A stretch of 64,000 bases of DNA from Sphingobium yanoikuyae (GTDB taxonomy: Bacteria; Pseudomonadota; Alphaproteobacteria; Sphingomonadales; Sphingomonadaceae), in contig NZ_CP053021.1 in the NCBI RefSeq assembly GCF_013001025.1, forward strand, positions 434,001 to 498,000. Direction: 5' to 3'. The position numbers and the translations under genes are program-made. Each line of letters starts with the position of its first letter. Position 1 is the first letter of the stretch. Of the stretch, positions 24,040 to 32,141 are shown piece by piece. The notes under the pieces were generated by a model that worked only from the letters and a program-made list of their open reading frames with translations, was not told where the DNA came from and searched no databases.

Positions 24040-25053
24040 ATGCGCATCGCGATCTTCGGCACCAAGGGCTATGACCGGCATTTCCTGTCGGCCGCCAATC
24101 AGGGACATGAACTGCATTTCCTGGAACCCCGTCTGGACGCGGACACCGCGAGCCTGGGCGAAGGGTTCGAGGCGATCTGCGTGTTCGTCAACGACCGGCT
24201 GGACGCGGCCGTGCTGGCCAAGCTGGCGGCCGGCGGCACGCGGCTGATCGCGCTGCGCTGTGCCGGCTATAATAATGTCGATCTGGTCGCGGCGGCGGAC
24301 CTGGGGCTGACGGTGGTGCGGGTGCCGGCCTATTCGCCCCATGCGGTTGCGGAATTCACCGTCGCGCTGCTGATGGCGCTCGACCGACGCATCCATCGCG
24401 CCTGGGCGCGGGTGCGGGAAAATAATTTCGCGCTGGACGGGCTGATCGGCCGCAACCTCCATGGCCGGGTGGCGGGCGTGATCGGCACCGGGCGGATCGG
24501 CGCGCTGGTCGCCCGCACGCTGAAGCTGGGCTTTGGCTGCGAGGTGCTGGCAAGCGATGTGATCGAAGACCCAGACCTGCTGGCGATGGGCGTGCGCTAT
24601 GTGCCGCCACGCGACCTGCTGGAACAGGTCGACATCGTCTCGCTCCATTGCCCGCTCACCCCGGATACGCGCCATATCATCAATGCCGACGCGATCGGCC
24701 GGGCGCGCGATGGACTGGTGATCGTCAATACCAGCCGCGGTGCTCTGATCGACACGCAGGCGCTGGTGGCGGGGCTCAAGTCACGCAAGATCGGCGGTGT
24801 CGCGCTCGACGTCTATGAGCAGGAGGCGGACCTGTTCTTCGAGGATCTGTCCAACGAGATTATCGAGGATGATCTGTTCCAACGACTGCTGACCTTCCCC
24901 AATGTGCTGGTCACCGGGCATCAGGCATTCCTGACCGAAGAGGCGCTGGCCAGCATCGCCGAAACGACGATGACCAATATCAGCGATTTCGCCGCCGGTC
25001 GTCCGCTCGCCAACCGGGTCGATCCGCAAGCGGCTATTGCCCCACGAGGATGA
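24040..25053 (+). CDS. ldhA: D-2-hydroxyacid dehydrogenase, D-lactate dehydrogenase type (LdhA-like)
   Basis: The 337-residue NAD enzyme has the nucleotide-binding motif [16 protein letters not shown] (~147-162), catalytic Arg in NTSRGALID, Glu in [12 protein letters not shown] and His in [12 protein letters not shown]. The segment [19 protein letters not shown] is nearly identical in kind to fermentative LdhA, so pyruvate to D-lactate is the likely reaction. It converges on and overlaps the CHAT gene by 20 bp. Confidence 0.9.
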   Translation: MRIAIFGTKGYDRHFLSAANQGHELHFLEPRLDADTASLGEGFEAICVFVNDRLDAAVLAKLAAGGTRLIALRCAGYNNVDLVAAADLGLTVVRVPAYSPHAVAEFTVALLMALDRRIHRAWARVRENNFALDGLIGRNLHGRVAGVIGTGRIGALVARTLKLGFGCEVLASDVIEDPDLLAMGVRYVPPRDLLEQVDIVSLHCPLTPDTRHIINADAIGRARDGLVIVNTSRGALIDTQALVAGLKSRKIGGVALDVYEQEADLFFEDLSNEIIEDDLFQRLLTFPNVLVTGHQAFLTEEALASIAETTMTNISDFAAGRPLANRVDPQAAIAPRG

Positions 25054-27922
25054 ACGGCGCCCAGACATAGGGCTGCACCGAGTCCGGCTTGCCGGATCGG
25101 ATCAGCTTCAGCATCGCCCGTTGCAACGCCACCCCGCGATAGGCGCCGCGCCGGTTGGCCTTGACCGTCTCGACCGTGATGAAGGTGCCGGCATCGTCCC
25201 GCACCGGCCAGTGCGACACCAGCAGGGCGCCGGCGCCGGCATAGCGGAACGCCTGGGCCAGACCGGAATAGGTCTGGGCCTGGGCGCTGCTGCCGGCGGC
25301 GGTGTTGCACGCCGACAGGATCACCCAGTCGGCGCCGATCCGCATCTGCGCCACTTCCGATGCCGTCAGTATCCCGTCATTGCCGGAATCCGTGTCGGGG
25401 GGCGACAGCAGCAGGGCCGGCTCGTCCAGTCCCTCCATCTGGCCGCCGACCAGCCCGTGGGTGGCGAACAGCATGACCGAATAGGGGCGCAGATCGCTGG
25501 AGCGCAGGATCGCCTCGCTGGCGTTCGCACCGATCAGCAGCCGGGCGTGATCGGGGCCGAAATAGCGCGCAACCGATCGCAATTCTTCGGCCGATCCGGG
25601 CAGGGGCGGCAATTGCGCCAGCGTGGCCGCGCCGCCGCCGCGCTGCTTGAGGGCGATCGCCTGCGTCTCCTGCGAAAAGGGCAATGGCGCGCCGATGCCC
25701 AGCATCCGGTCATCCTGCGCCGCCAGCTTTTGCGGCACGACGGGGCGGAAGCCGCTGTCGATCCGCAGCGCATAGCGCCGGATCAGCCAGGGTGTGTTCC
25801 GGTCGATATGCTCCACCGGCTTTTGCGGCAGCATGGCAAAGGGCAGGGCAGCAAAGGCACCGGTCGGCACGACCCGCAGGCGCGGCGCCTTGCCCAGCGC
25901 GGCTTGGACATCGGGCGTGAAGATCTGGGTGTAGAGGATATGGGCGCCTTCCTGGTCGAAGCCGGTGGCGCTCAGCGATGCGCGCAAGCGCGCGATCCGG
26001 CCGACCAGATCGGCGCGCGTCTCCTGCGCCCGGATGATGGCGGTCCGTTCGCGGCTGACGGCCAGGATATAGACGCCGTCAAAGGCAGGCGTCACCGCCA
26101 GCAGCGCCTCGTCCGTCGCCAGATTGGCGCGCAGCGATGCCAGGTCGGGCAGGGCGCCGCCACGCGCCTCCAGCCATCGGGGGAAGTCATGGGCGATGGC
26201 GGTGCGGTCGGCATCGACCTGCTTGGCCAGCGCGGCACGGCTGACGCGTGCGGCGGCAACGCCTTCGTCACGGGCGAGCGCCTGCAGCAACAGGCTGTCG
26301 GCGGCCTGTAGCGCGCGGGTCCGGTCCTGCAGCGCGCGGACCCGGTTGCCCAGTGCGGGGTCGTCCACCATCCGCTGCGCGACCAGATGATTGGCCTGGA
26401 CGATGCCCGATCCGGCGAGCAGCGCCATGGCGTCCATCGCCAGCCCGGCGTCGCGCGCCTGTGTGGCGATCGCCAACACGCTGTCTAGCGCGGCGCGCTG
26501 ATCCTCGGTCAGGGCGCCGTCCTCCTGCAGGCTGAGACTGGTGCGCAGCAGCGCGATCAGCCGGCAGGCGGCATCGACGCTGTCGCCGCCATTGGCCCAG
26601 GCGGACAGCATGCCGGCATTGGCGATGGCGAAGCCGGGCAGATTGTCGAGCTGGCGGGTTTCCCGGTCGAAATCGGCGGCGGCAGCGCGCGCCTCGTCCA
26701 TCCGGCCGGCCTGGATCAGCGCGGGGATCAGAAAGGGATAGATGCGCTGCCCCATGTCGCGATCCTCGGCGCTGCCGGTGCGGCCACGCGCCAGTGCGGT
26801 CTGCAGCCGGCCGATCGCTTCATTCCTGCGTCCCTGGGCAAAGGCGGCGACGCCGGCAAAGGCCAGCGCGCGGGCGGATTGCGGACTGGTGTCACCTTCG
26901 ATGTCGCGAAAGCCGCGCTCGGCCTCCAGGAACAGCGGTTCGGCCTCGTCATAGCGTTCCAGCGGCAGCAGCAGATTGCCGAGATTCTGCAGCGCGAAGT
27001 CAAAGGCCAGGCTCTTCGTGCCGCTGGTCTCGCGCTTGATCGCGATCGATCGTTCCAGATAGGCGAGGCTTTCGTTGCGCCGCCCGGTGCGTGAGAGCAG
27101 CAGGCCGAGCGCTTCGAGCGCGCGGGCATAATTGGGATGCTTGCGATCGACATGGTCGGTCGCGGTATCCACCGCCAGACGGGCATAGATTTCCGCCTCG
27201 GCATCGCGATCCGCGCGCGAGAGCATCTGCGCATACATATAATAGGCGCCGACCGCGTCCGCGCTGTTCTGGCCGCTGGCGGCGACCCGCGCCTCCATGC
27301 TGCGGCGCTGTGCCTCGACCGCCTCGCTGTTGCGGCCAAGGCGGGACAGCGCCTGGGCATGGGCAAAGGCGATGTTGGACTTCAGCATCATCGCCGATTC
27401 ATCCAGCGCCTTGGGATCGGTGCGGGCGAAATAGCCGTCGATATAGCGGCTCGCTTCGGCCAGCGTCTCGACCCCGGCGCCGATCTGGTTCAGCGTGACC
27501 TGGACATAGCCTTTGATCGACAGGCCCTGCATCCAGTAGATCGGATAGGCGTCGCGGAAGGGCGACAGCAGGGCAAGGCCGCGGTCCGCATGAGCGAGAG
27601 CGTCGGGGTTGCGGCCGTCGATCTGGTCCATCGACGACAGGTTGATGAGCGCGACGCCCGCCAGCGGATGGGCCTGGCCCTGCACCTTGCTGTGGGATGC
27701 CGCCGTTTCGAGCGCTGTCCAGGCGTCGCGCGTCTTCTGCGACATGGACAGGGCGTAATCGTCGCTCTCGAACAGCGCGTCGGCCTTGTCCTCCAGCGCG
27801 TAGAGCCGGGCATAGCGCGGATCGTCGGTGCGGAAGGCAGGCGGCGGTGCGGCGGCAGCGGGCAGCAGCGCGGGGCCGGCCAAGGCCAGCACAAACGCGC
27901 CCGCGCGCGCGGAAAACAGCAT
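25034..27922 (-). CDS. Secreted TPR-CHAT protein
   Basis: The ~962-residue protein has a signal peptide ([20 protein letters not shown]), a long helical repeat region with TPR-like units (~50-450; e.g. [36 protein letters not shown]), and a C-terminal CHAT domain (~680-962). The caspase-like dyad is present: His in [11 protein letters not shown] (~822) and Cys in [13 protein letters not shown] (~872). CHAT proteases are related to separase and caspases; the exported form with TPRs is common in sphingomonads and its substrate is unknown. A GTG at 27934 is an alternative start. The gene follows cysS on the same strand, 63 bp downstream. Confidence 0.88.
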   Translation of the reverse strand: MLFSARAGAFVLALAGPALLPAAAAPPPAFRTDDPRYARLYALEDKADALFESDDYALSMSQKTRDAWTALETAASHSKVQGQAHPLAGVALINLSSMDQIDGRNPDALAHADRGLALLSPFRDAYPIYWMQGLSIKGYVQVTLNQIGAGVETLAEASRYIDGYFARTDPKALDESAMMLKSNIAFAHAQALSRLGRNSEAVEAQRRSMEARVAASGQNSADAVGAYYMYAQMLSRADRDAEAEIYARLAVDTATDHVDRKHPNYARALEALGLLLSRTGRRNESLAYLERSIAIKRETSGTKSLAFDFALQNLGNLLLPLERYDEAEPLFLEAERGFRDIEGDTSPQSARALAFAGVAAFAQGRRNEAIGRLQTALARGRTGSAEDRDMGQRIYPFLIPALIQAGRMDEARAAAADFDRETRQLDNLPGFAIANAGMLSAWANGGDSVDAACRLIALLRTSLSLQEDGALTEDQRAALDSVLAIATQARDAGLAMDAMALLAGSGIVQANHLVAQRMVDDPALGNRVRALQDRTRALQAADSLLLQALARDEGVAAARVSRAALAKQVDADRTAIAHDFPRWLEARGGALPDLASLRANLATDEALLAVTPAFDGVYILAVSRERTAIIRAQETRADLVGRIARLRASLSATGFDQEGAHILYTQIFTPDVQAALGKAPRLRVVPTGAFAALPFAMLPQKPVEHIDRNTPWLIRRYALRIDSGFRPVVPQKLAAQDDRMLGIGAPLPFSQETQAIALKQRGGGAATLAQLPPLPGSAEELRSVARYFGPDHARLLIGANASEAILRSSDLRPYSVMLFATHGLVGGQMEGLDEPALLLSPPDTDSGNDGILTASEVAQMRIGADWVILSACNTAAGSSAQAQTYSGLAQAFRYAGAGALLVSHWPVRDDAGTFITVETVKANRRGAYRGVALQRAMLKLIRSGKPDSVQPYVWAPFILVGQ

Positions 27923-27985
27923 GATGCGCCCCACTTTTCTCGACCCGATACCGTCTTGGGTCGAACCCAGGACGGCGTCAAGCCA

Positions 27986-29488
27986 TCAGGCCAGCGTCAG
28001 GCGCCAGTCCCAGCGCAGCGGATCGCCGTCCATCACCTCGACCCCGCGCGCGATCAGCGCGTCGCGTATCTCGTCCGACAGGGCGAAATCCTTTTCGGCG
28101 CGGGCGGCGGTGCGGCGTTCCAGTTCGGCCTCGATCTCCTCGGGCGTGATCTGCGCATCCTTGGGCTGCACCCGCAACTCGGCGCGGGTCAGGTCCAGCA
28201 GGCGCAGGCCCAGCGCCTGGTCGAACGCGGCGATCAGGCACAGCTTCTCGTCCACCGGCACCTTTTTCATGCTGATCGCTTCCTCCAGCAGGGGCAGCGC
28301 GCGCGGCGTCATCAGGTCATCGGCGATCGCGGCGTCGAACTGCTCCAGCAGCGGCACCAGCTTGGGGTGGAGATTGGCGCGCAGATAATCGAGCGTCACC
28401 GACTGCCAGGTGATGCCCTCGGCCCGGCTTTTCAGCCCCTCGACGCCCATGACCAGTCGCTTGAGGCGGGTCAGCGCGGCGGCCAGATTGTCGGCGCTGA
28501 ACTCCAGTTCGCTGCGATAATGGGCACCCAGGCAGAGCAGGCGATAGGCGATCGGATGCACGCCGGCATCGACCAGGCTGAACAGGGTGGTGAAGCCGCC
28601 CTTGGACTTCGACATCTTCCCCTGCCGGTCGACCAGGAAATTATTGTGCATCCACCAGCGCGCGCCGGTGAAATCGGGCTGGGCATCGGTGCAGCCGCAA
28701 TAGGCCTGATTCTGAGCGATCTCGTTGGGATGATGGATCTCGCGATGGTCGATGCCGCCGGTATGAATGTCGAATGGCTGGCCGAGGCGGGCCTGGCTCA
28801 TGACCGAGCATTCCAGGTGCCAGCCCGGCGCGCCCTTGCCCCAGGGGCTGTCCCATTCCATCTGGCGCTGCTCGCCCGGCGGCGACTTGCGCCAGATGGC
28901 GAAGTCGCTGGGATTGCGCTTGCCCGCCACCGGGTCGATACGGGCATGGGCGGCATCGTCGCGACCGCCGGCCAGCGCACCATAATTGGGCACGGTTGAG
29001 CTGTCGAAATAGAGGCCGCTCTCCAGTTCGTAGCAATGGGCGTCGGCGATCTTCTGGGCAAATTCAATCATCTGTGGCACATAGTCGGTCGCGACCGTCC
29101 ATTCGCTGGGCGCCATGATGTTGAGGTCGGCGATATTGGCCTTGAAGGCTTCGGTATAATGGGCCGCGATGTCCCAGATGCTTTTCGCGCTGGCGCGGGC
29201 GGCGGCCTCCATCTTGTCGTCGCCGGCATCGGCATCCGAGGTCAGATGGCCGACATCGGTGATGTTGATGATCTGGGTGACGTCCAGCCCCTTCCACAGC
29301 AGGGTCCGGCGCAGCGTGTCGACGAACACATAGGCGCGCAGATTGCCGATATGGGCATAATTATAGACGGTCGGGCCGCAGCTATAGACGCGCGCATGGT
29401 TGGGCTCGATCGGCGCGAACGGCTCGATCGACCGGGTCAGGCTGTTGAACAGGCGCAGGGGCGCGTCGCTATGCTGGTCTTGGCTCAT
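27986..29488 (-). CDS. cysS: Cysteinyl-tRNA synthetase
   Basis: This 500-residue class I synthetase charges tRNA-Cys. It has the HIGH motif as NYAHIGN after YSCGPTVY (first zinc ligand Cys), the second zinc ligand in WHLECSVMS, KMSKSKG near residue 290, and a C-terminal helical tRNA-binding region. The third zinc segment is DHREIHHPNEIAQNQ rather than the usual DLxFPHHENEIAQ; His and Glu ligands remain. Start ATG 29488 (MSQDQHSD) is preferred to an upstream ATG. Confidence 0.96.
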   Translation of the reverse strand: MSQDQHSDAPLRLFNSLTRSIEPFAPIEPNHARVYSCGPTVYNYAHIGNLRAYVFVDTLRRTLLWKGLDVTQIINITDVGHLTSDADAGDDKMEAAARASAKSIWDIAAHYTEAFKANIADLNIMAPSEWTVATDYVPQMIEFAQKIADAHCYELESGLYFDSSTVPNYGALAGGRDDAAHARIDPVAGKRNPSDFAIWRKSPPGEQRQMEWDSPWGKGAPGWHLECSVMSQARLGQPFDIHTGGIDHREIHHPNEIAQNQAYCGCTDAQPDFTGARWWMHNNFLVDRQGKMSKSKGGFTTLFSLVDAGVHPIAYRLLCLGAHYRSELEFSADNLAAALTRLKRLVMGVEGLKSRAEGITWQSVTLDYLRANLHPKLVPLLEQFDAAIADDLMTPRALPLLEEAISMKKVPVDEKLCLIAAFDQALGLRLLDLTRAELRVQPKDAQITPEEIEAELERRTAARAEKDFALSDEIRDALIARGVEVMDGDPLRWDWRLTLA

Positions 29489-29554
29489 GGCGCCAGCCAT
29501 GTCGCGAGACGGCGCGATCGTCAACGGGGCGGGCACCGCAAAAAAGCGCTTGAA

Positions 29555-29571
29555 CTTGACCTTGGGTCAAG
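29555..29571. promoter_or_regulatory. MerR-type operator
   Basis: The perfect dyad CTTGACC-TTG-GGTCAAG lies 14 bp before the MerR-family start, within an extended palindrome. Such dyads sit between the -35 and -10 elements of MerR-regulated promoters; autoregulation is likely. Confidence 0.6.
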
Positions 29572-29585
29572 CGGTAGCAGGGGGC

Positions 29586-30347
29586 ATGACCGATATATTG
29601 GATATTGCCGCCGTCGCCCGCGCCACCGGCCTCACCAGCCGGGCGCTGCGTTTCTATGAGGCGCGCGGGCTGGTTGCACCGTTGCGCACCGCATCGGGGC
29701 GGCGTCTGTTCGGCCCGGCCGAGTTGGCGCGGCTGCACGAATTGCTGGCGCTCAAGCGGGCGGGGCTGAGCCTTGCCCAGATCAAGACTTTGTTCGACGG
29801 CCGGCCGATCGACCTTGGCGCGCTGCTGCGCGCGCAGGTCGCGGCGATCGACGCGCAGGCGCAGGAACTGGCGCAGGCGCGCAGCCATCTGGAAATCGCC
29901 TTGTCCCGCATCGACCGTGGCGAGCCGCTCGATGCCGCGACCCTTTGCTCGCTGATCCGCAGTGGAGAAAGCATGACCATGCAAGAAGAATGGAAGGCGG
30001 TCAGTGGCCGCTATATCAGCGCCCAGGCCGAGGCCGATTTTGCCGAGACGATGCCCAGGATGCCGGCCGATTTCGATCAGGCGGCCTATAGCGCGCAATG
30101 GGCGGACCTCACCGCCCGGATCGAGGCGGCACTGCCGCTCGACCCGGCGAGCGCGGCGGCAGGGGCCTTTTATGACGAATGGCAGGCGCTGCTCGCGCCC
30201 TTCACCGCCATCGCCACACCGGCGATGATGGAGGGGGTGACGCGCATGTACGATCATGTCGACGAGTGGAAAGACGAGCGGCAGCCGCCCTTCGCCTCGG
30301 AAGTGTGGGATTTCATCCGCAGCGTCGGCGCGGCGCGGCAAATGTAA
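29586..30347 (+). CDS. MerR-family regulator with TipAS-like C-terminal domain
   Basis: The 253-residue protein has an N-terminal MerR winged helix (DIAAVARATGLTSRALRFYE, LHELLALKRAGLSLAQIKTL), a coiled coil (~75-115), and a C-terminal helical domain (MTMQEEWKAVSGRYISAQAE onwards, with WADLTARIEAAL and MYDHVDEWKDERQPPF) resembling TipAS-type antibiotic-binding domains. The usual Cys ligands of metal-sensing MerR proteins are absent. It is divergent from cysS, with a dyad operator directly upstream. Confidence 0.85.
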   Translation: MTDILDIAAVARATGLTSRALRFYEARGLVAPLRTASGRRLFGPAELARLHELLALKRAGLSLAQIKTLFDGRPIDLGALLRAQVAAIDAQAQELAQARSHLEIALSRIDRGEPLDAATLCSLIRSGESMTMQEEWKAVSGRYISAQAEADFAETMPRMPADFDQAAYSAQWADLTARIEAALPLDPASAAAGAFYDEWQALLAPFTAIATPAMMEGVTRMYDHVDEWKDERQPPFASEVWDFIRSVGAARQM

Positions 30348-30580
30348 TAAATTGTTGCTTGGGCGGTGGCGCCTTGCGCGATCGTCCGGGCGACCCGATA
30401 TTGGCTGTGCGGACCGGGCCCCTCTGGCGACATGGATCTCTTCCCCCTTGATCCAGGTCGCGATGTCGGACCGCATCGGGTGCGCCCGGTGCAGGTTTTG
30501 TGGCAATTCCCCCCTCTTTTTGCCGCAGGAGACCGCACCGGGCTCACTCGAACCACATTTATGATGGAGTGAGTGAAGCC

Positions 30581-31291
30581 GTGAACAATCCCGTACGCAT
30601 GCCGGGCTATGGTGCCAGCCAGACGGCGCAGACCGATGCTGGCCTGCGCGCGCACATGCTCGGCGTTTTCCGCAATATGGGCATCGGCCTGGTCATCACC
30701 GGCCTGGTCGCCGCCCTGGTCGGCAATACCCCGGTGCTGGCTGCCGCCATCTTCGGCACGCCGCTGAAGTGGGTCGCGATCTTCGCGCCGCTGGCCTTTG
30801 TCTTCTTCTTCAGCTTCCGCATCGACAAGATGACGACCGCTGGCGCGCGCACCGCCTTCTACGCCTTCGCGGCGGTGATGGGCGTGTCGCTGGGCAGCGT
30901 CTTCCTGGTCTTCACCGGCGGCAGCATCGCCCAGGCCTTCTTCTCGGCGGCGGTGATGTTCCTCGCCATGGCGCTCTGGGGCTATACCACCCAGCGTGAC
31001 CTGACCAAGATGGGCAGCTTCCTGATGATGGGCCTGATCGGCATCGTCGTCGCCAGCCTGATCAACATCTTCATCGGCTCGTCGGCCATGGCAATGGTGA
31101 TCTCGATCATCGGCGTGGTGGTCTTCACCGGCCTCACCGCCTGGGACGTGCAGCGCATCAAGTCGGAATATTTCTATTATGCCGGCCATGAGGTGGCGCA
31201 GAAGATGCAGGTGATGGGCGCGCTGTCGCTCTACCTGAACTTCGTCAACCTGTTCCAGATGCTGCTGAGCCTGACCGGCGAGCGCGAATAA
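30581..31291 (+). CDS. Bax inhibitor-1/YccA family membrane protein
   Basis: The 236-residue protein has seven hydrophobic segments and the family's C-terminal pattern AWDVQRIKSEYFYYAG, LYLNFVNLFQMLLSLTGERE. YccA-type members modulate the FtsH protease; BI-1 homologues may act as pH-sensitive calcium leaks. Start is ambiguous between GTG 30569 and GTG 30581; the latter matches the usual N-terminus (NNPVRMPGYGASQ). The 230 bp upstream, 30348-30580, hold no gene that I can support. Confidence 0.88.
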   Translation: MNNPVRMPGYGASQTAQTDAGLRAHMLGVFRNMGIGLVITGLVAALVGNTPVLAAAIFGTPLKWVAIFAPLAFVFFFSFRIDKMTTAGARTAFYAFAAVMGVSLGSVFLVFTGGSIAQAFFSAAVMFLAMALWGYTTQRDLTKMGSFLMMGLIGIVVASLINIFIGSSAMAMVISIIGVVVFTGLTAWDVQRIKSEYFYYAGHEVAQKMQVMGALSLYLNFVNLFQMLLSLTGERE

Positions 31292-31293
31292 GC

Positions 31294-31575
31294 ATGCGGG
31301 ACCAGGCCACCGTGTCGGCCATGCTCTGCCCGGTCTGCCATGTGGGGCTCCACATGAGCGACCGGCAGGGGGTGGAGATCGACTATTGCCCGCAATGTCG
31401 CGGTGTCTGGCTGGACCGGGGCGAACTCGACAAGATCATCGAGCGCTCGGTTCAGCCGGCCCCGGCGCCCGCCGCGCCGCAGATGAGCTACCGCCCGGAC
31501 CGCGAATATCGCGACGACGGGCAGGGCTATCCCAAGAAACGCAAGAAGAGCTTTCTGGAAGAGCTGTTCGATTGA
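31294..31575 (+). CDS. TFIIB-type zinc-ribbon protein
   Basis: The 93-residue protein carries a zinc ribbon: MLCPVCHVGLHMSDRQGVEI, DYCPQCRGVWLDRGELDKII. The GVWLDxGELxKI segment is the hallmark of the bacterial zf-TFIIB family. A basic Lys-rich tail follows (KKRKKSFLEELFD). It lies 2 nt after the YccA-like gene, so is probably co-transcribed. ATG 31321 is an alternative start. Function of the family is not known. Confidence 0.85.
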   Translation: MRDQATVSAMLCPVCHVGLHMSDRQGVEIDYCPQCRGVWLDRGELDKIIERSVQPAPAPAAPQMSYRPDREYRDDGQGYPKKRKKSFLEELFD

Positions 31576-31578
31576 GAG

Positions 31579-31608
31579 AAGGCCGGTCCCGATGGGGCCG
31601 GCCTTTTT
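31579..31608 (+). terminator. Terminator after the YccA-like operon
   Basis: The 10-bp stem GGCCGGTCCC/GGGGCCGGCC (31581-31590 with 31594-31603) has a GAT loop and is followed by TTTTT. Confidence 0.85.
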
Positions 31609-31628
31609 CGTTGGGCAAAGAAAGAGAG

Positions 31629-31701
31629 ATCCCAGCCTTCGCTGGGATGACGGAAATTAGGCGCCGTTTTCTACCTTCGTCATGCCAGCGAAGGCTGGCA
31701 T
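31629..31701. repeat. REPIN-like pair of inverted palindromes, left of GIY-YIG gene
   Basis: Two short palindromes face each other: ATCCCAGC-CTTC-GCTGGGAT (31629-31648), followed by GACGG, and ATGCCAGC-GAAG-GCTGGCAT (31682-31701), preceded by CGTC. Each is one REP-like unit; the second is the reverse orientation of the first. These sequences, often translated as PAKAGIP in shadows, are frequent intergenic repeats in alphaproteobacteria. Confidence 0.8.
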
Positions 31702-31731
31702 CCCACTGCCTTTTGGCGCAGCATTACCGTC

Positions 31732-32025
31732 ATGACGGGCGGCTGGGTCTATATCATGACGAACCGTGCTTATGGCGTGCTGTATATCGGCGTGACGTCC
31801 AGCCTGCCGCATCGAACCATGCAGCACCGCGATGGCACCGGCTCGGATTTCTGTCGCCGCTATGGTCTGGATCGACTGGTCTATGCCGAGCGGCATGCAA
31901 CGATCATCGATGCCATCGCACGAGAAAAGGCGATGAAGGCGTGGAAGCGCGAATGGAAAGTTCGGCTGGTCGAGAGCATCAATCCGAAATGGGCAGACCT
32001 GTTCGACACGCTGCACATGGATTGA
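31732..32025 (+). CDS. GIY-YIG nuclease domain protein
   Basis: The 97-residue single-domain protein has the GIY-YIG core: VYIMTNRAYGVLYIGVTSSL (paired Tyr motifs), Arg in LPHRTMQHRDG, and Glu in YAERHATIIDAIAREKAMKA with a WKREWK helix. It belongs to the UvrC-N/YhbQ-like small nucleases common in Sphingomonadales. It is flanked at 31-103 bp and 26-94 bp by pairs of inverted palindromes, which suggests that gene and repeats form one mobile or maintenance unit. Confidence 0.85.
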   Translation: MTGGWVYIMTNRAYGVLYIGVTSSLPHRTMQHRDGTGSDFCRRYGLDRLVYAERHATIIDAIAREKAMKAWKREWKVRLVESINPKWADLFDTLHMD

Positions 32026-32050
32026 ACCAGCGAGCAGAAAGAAAAGTGAG

Positions 32051-32119
32051 ATGCCAGCCTTCGCTGGCATGACGGGGAGTGGATGACCACAGTCCGGTCA
32101 TGTCAGCAGATGCTGGCAT
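32051..32119. repeat. REPIN-like pair of inverted palindromes, right of GIY-YIG gene
   Basis: ATGCCAGC-CTTC-GCTGGCAT (32051-32070, followed by GACGG) and the degenerate ATGTCAGC-AGAT-GCTGGCAT (32100-32119). Same unit and same head-to-head arrangement as the pair left of the gene. Confidence 0.75.
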
Positions 32120-32141
32120 CCTATCATTTCCCGACCGCTCC

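Noticed and set aside
27137..28999. A 620-codon plus-strand frame opposite the CHAT and cysS genes
   Set aside because: It spans two well-supported genes and an intergenic region and shows only shadow-type low-complexity sequence.
29469..30506. A 345-codon minus-strand frame over the MerR gene
   Set aside because: It opposes a complete MerR regulator with a proper operator, and the product is Arg/His-rich without domains.
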